Assembly: GCA_025964405.1 (NCBI GenBank)
Contig: JAOPYW010000276.1
Span: 1-13,845, forward strand
Reading direction: 5' to 3'
Length of the DNA: 13,845 bases
From: Thermoleophilia bacterium
GTDB lineage: Bacteria > Actinomycetota > Thermoleophilia > Gaiellales > SKUG01
A model generated the notes under the pieces. That model was not told where the DNA came from, did not search any database, and worked only from the letters and a program-made list of their open reading frames with translations. Position 1 is the stretch's first letter. Each line of letters starts with the position of its first letter. A program made the translations under genes and the position numbers. This document shows, piece after piece, positions 12,501 to 13,845 of this stretch.

Positions 12501-13845
12501 TCAGGTTTCGAGGCGCCACGCCGGAATCGACGCGCGGTAGCCGATCGCGGCCTCACGGGCGGTGTGGGCGACCCCGCCCTCCTCGCGTACGCGCACGAGC
12601 AGGCGTCGATACAGGCGCGTCCACGCTCCGGTCTCGACCGTGCAGAGGCGATCATTGTGGAGCAGCACGCTGGCCGACCCGCCGACGCGGCGCACCGCGT
12701 CGACGATGCGACCGAGCAGTTCCTCGCCCTCGGTACGCGGGTCGAGGTCGAGGTGCCGGGCGTCGAGTGAGGCGTCCATGAACGCGAGCGGCAGCACGAC
12801 GAGGTCGAGGGTGCGCCCCTCCTCGTGGTGCCAGGCGCGATACGGGTGCGCGGTGCCGGCGCGGAAGCCCGGCTGCTCGGCGTAGCCGAGGGTGGCGTCG
12901 CTCGTGATGCCGGCGCCTGCGAGCTCGGGCCAGGCGTCGGTCGGTCGGTGGCGCAGGTAGTGGTAGCGGTGGTCGTGCACGGCGCCGCCGGCGAGCGCCT
13001 CGAGCTGCGCGCGCTCCGATGCGATGCGGCCGTCGGTCACCGAGGCGGTGTAGCTGCCATGCAGGCCGACGGTGCCGGCCCCGGCCGGACGGCTGTCGCC
13101 CGACCCCACGCCAGGCGTGCTCGCGTCAACGCCCCGACGCGGCCGTTCGCTGCGCCGACGCCTCCGCTGCGTGCCCTCCACGAGCCGCGCGACGTACCGG
13201 TCGCGACCGAGTTCGTGGGCCTCGACATCGCCGTCCTCGGGCGCGTGGAAGTCGGAGAGCACGTAACTCGTCGAGCGCGCGCCGACGCTCGCCTCGAGCC
13301 TCCGGATGCGGTGCGCATTGCACCACGGGTCGTCCTTGCGCAGGCGCCAGTAGGGCACCGCGGCAAGCGCGCCGAGTCCGAGCACGGCGTCGCCGATGCG
13401 GCCGGCCTGCAGGTTGCGGGCGGCGGCCTTCGCGGCGCGACGCACCCCGCGCCGCGTCCAGCGCCACGTGAGGTCGATGTCGTGGGTCGGCACGATCGAC
13501 CAGCGCGGGCGCGCCGGATCGAGCTGCACCACGAACGCCGCGTCGATGTCGAGGCCCAGGGCCATGTCGTCGACCGGGATGGCGAGCGGATCACCACGGC
13601 GCGCGAGTGCAGAGCTCCCGTACGTGAAGCGTCCGTGCGCGTCGAAGGCCTCGGGCGGCGCGAGCAGCTCCTCCACCCGCGCGAGCCACCAGAAGGTGAA
13701 GGCGAGCGGGTCGGCGGCCGCGTCGGGCTCGACGTCCCACGCGAACTGCCACGCATCGGCGTCGCGGGCGAAGGTCAGGTCAGCGGCCTCGGGGGTCGCG
13801 GCGAGCTCCCAGTCGCGCACGCCGGTGCGAGCGAGGAGCGCTTCG
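12501..13845 (-). CDS. Polysaccharide-deacetylase-like (NodB/CE4-related) protein, 5' end outside the window
   Basis: The frame is open through the right edge. The first in-window GTG (13820) is preceded by in-frame sense codons (EALLARTG), so I treat it as internal and the gene as partial. Residues are numbered from that GTG. Landmarks are IVPTHDIDLTW (~109-119, with the paired aspartates of the metal site), VGLHGSY (~251-257), HRYHYLRHRP (~284-293), ITSDATLGYAEQPGFRAGT (~305-323), then LPLAFMDASL (~343-352). This is the branch of the NodB-like superfamily found in surface-polysaccharide loci, with a GLHxSY signature and R-x-H-Y-L. It should remove acetyl groups from glycan precursors using a divalent metal. 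An arginine-rich, then Gly/Ser/Pro-rich stretch (~216-250) interrupts the sequence just before GLHGSY. It is the first gene of the cluster seen here, 58 bases before the phosphatase. Confidence 0.8.
   Translation of the reverse strand, partial: EALLARTGVRDWELAATPEAADLTFARDADAWQFAWDVEPDAAADPLAFTFWWLARVEELLAPPEAFDAHGRFTYGSSALARRGDPLAIPVDDMALGLDIDAAFVVQLDPARPRWSIVPTHDIDLTWRWTRRGVRRAAKAAARNLQAGRIGDAVLGLGALAAVPYWRLRKDDPWCNAHRIRRLEASVGARSTSYVLSDFHAPEDGDVEAHELGRDRYVARLVEGTQRRRRRSERPRRGVDASTPGVGSGDSRPAGAGTVGLHGSYTASVTDGRIASERAQLEALAGGAVHDHRYHYLRHRPTDAWPELAGAGITSDATLGYAEQPGFRAGTAHPYRAWHHEEGRTLDLVVLPLAFMDASLDARHLDLDPRTEGEELLGRIVDAVRRVGGSASVLLHNDRLCTVETGAWTRLYRRLLVRVREEGGVAHTAREAAIGYRASIPAWRLET

Larger units (their letters stand above)
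3021..13845 (-). other. Candidate operon for a sulfated surface glycan or glycolipid
   Basis: Seven consecutive minus-strand genes: deacetylase-like, phosphatase, sulfotransferase, membrane protein B, flippase, membrane protein A, sulfotransferase. Junctions run 58-base gap, 5-base gap, 12-base gap, 1-base overlap, 4-base overlap, 4-base overlap. Every product fits assembly, modification or export of a lipid-linked glycan. The 5' boundary lies outside the window. The 3' boundary is probably around 3020, where the toxin-antitoxin pair has its own promoter. Confidence 0.7.

Noticed and set aside
13818..13820. GTG at 13820 as the start of the deacetylase-like gene
   Set aside because: The frame continues upstream to the window edge with ordinary codons (EALLARTG), and there is no ribosome site before the GTG.
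1..13845. CRISPR arrays, tRNA or rRNA genes, insertion sequences, attachment sites
   Set aside because: I saw no regularly spaced direct repeats, no tRNA or rRNA-like sequence, no transposase or integrase frame, and no terminal inverted repeats.

Overview
This is a high-GC window, densely packed and rich in GTG starts. It looks like an actinobacterial chromosome; I cannot name the genus from the sequence. Ten of the eleven genes I can support are on the minus strand. Both ends of the window cut through a gene.

Left flank (1-1366): the C-terminally truncated start of a small membrane protein (minus strand, running off at base 1) diverges from an unrecognised 287-residue protein (plus strand). 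That protein is built from six roughly 36-residue helical-looking repeats and is convergent with the next gene.

Middle (1388-3001): a compact HigB/HigA-type toxin-antitoxin pair, toxin gene first, has its own palindrome and a leaderless-looking promoter. A FemAB-like GNAT acyltransferase starts 3 bases after the antitoxin stop, so it probably shares the transcript.

Main cluster (3021-13845, all minus): in transcription order, a polysaccharide-deacetylase-like protein (5' end outside the window), a histidine-phosphatase-superfamily enzyme, a sulfotransferase, a large multi-pass membrane protein (B, 878 aa), a Wzx-like flippase, a second large membrane protein (A, 856 aa) paralogous to B, and a second, different sulfotransferase. 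The last five genes are joined by gaps of 12 bases or less, or by TGATG, ATGA and GTGA overlaps. This looks like an operon for assembling, exporting and sulfating a cell-surface glycan or glycolipid. The flippase would move the lipid-linked unit, A and B would act on the outer face (GT-C-like transfer or Wzy-like polymerisation), the sulfotransferases would add sulfate from PAPS on the cytoplasmic side, and the deacetylase-like enzyme would trim acetyl groups. No ordinary GT-A or GT-B glycosyltransferase and no PAPS-synthesis gene lies in the window, so the pathway must extend beyond it.

Most interesting points: the twin A/B proteins flanking the flippase share many membrane-loop motifs, a conserved soluble domain and two matching cysteines, but carry unrelated C-terminal tails; the unrecognised repeat protein; and the toxin-antitoxin-acyltransferase arrangement.
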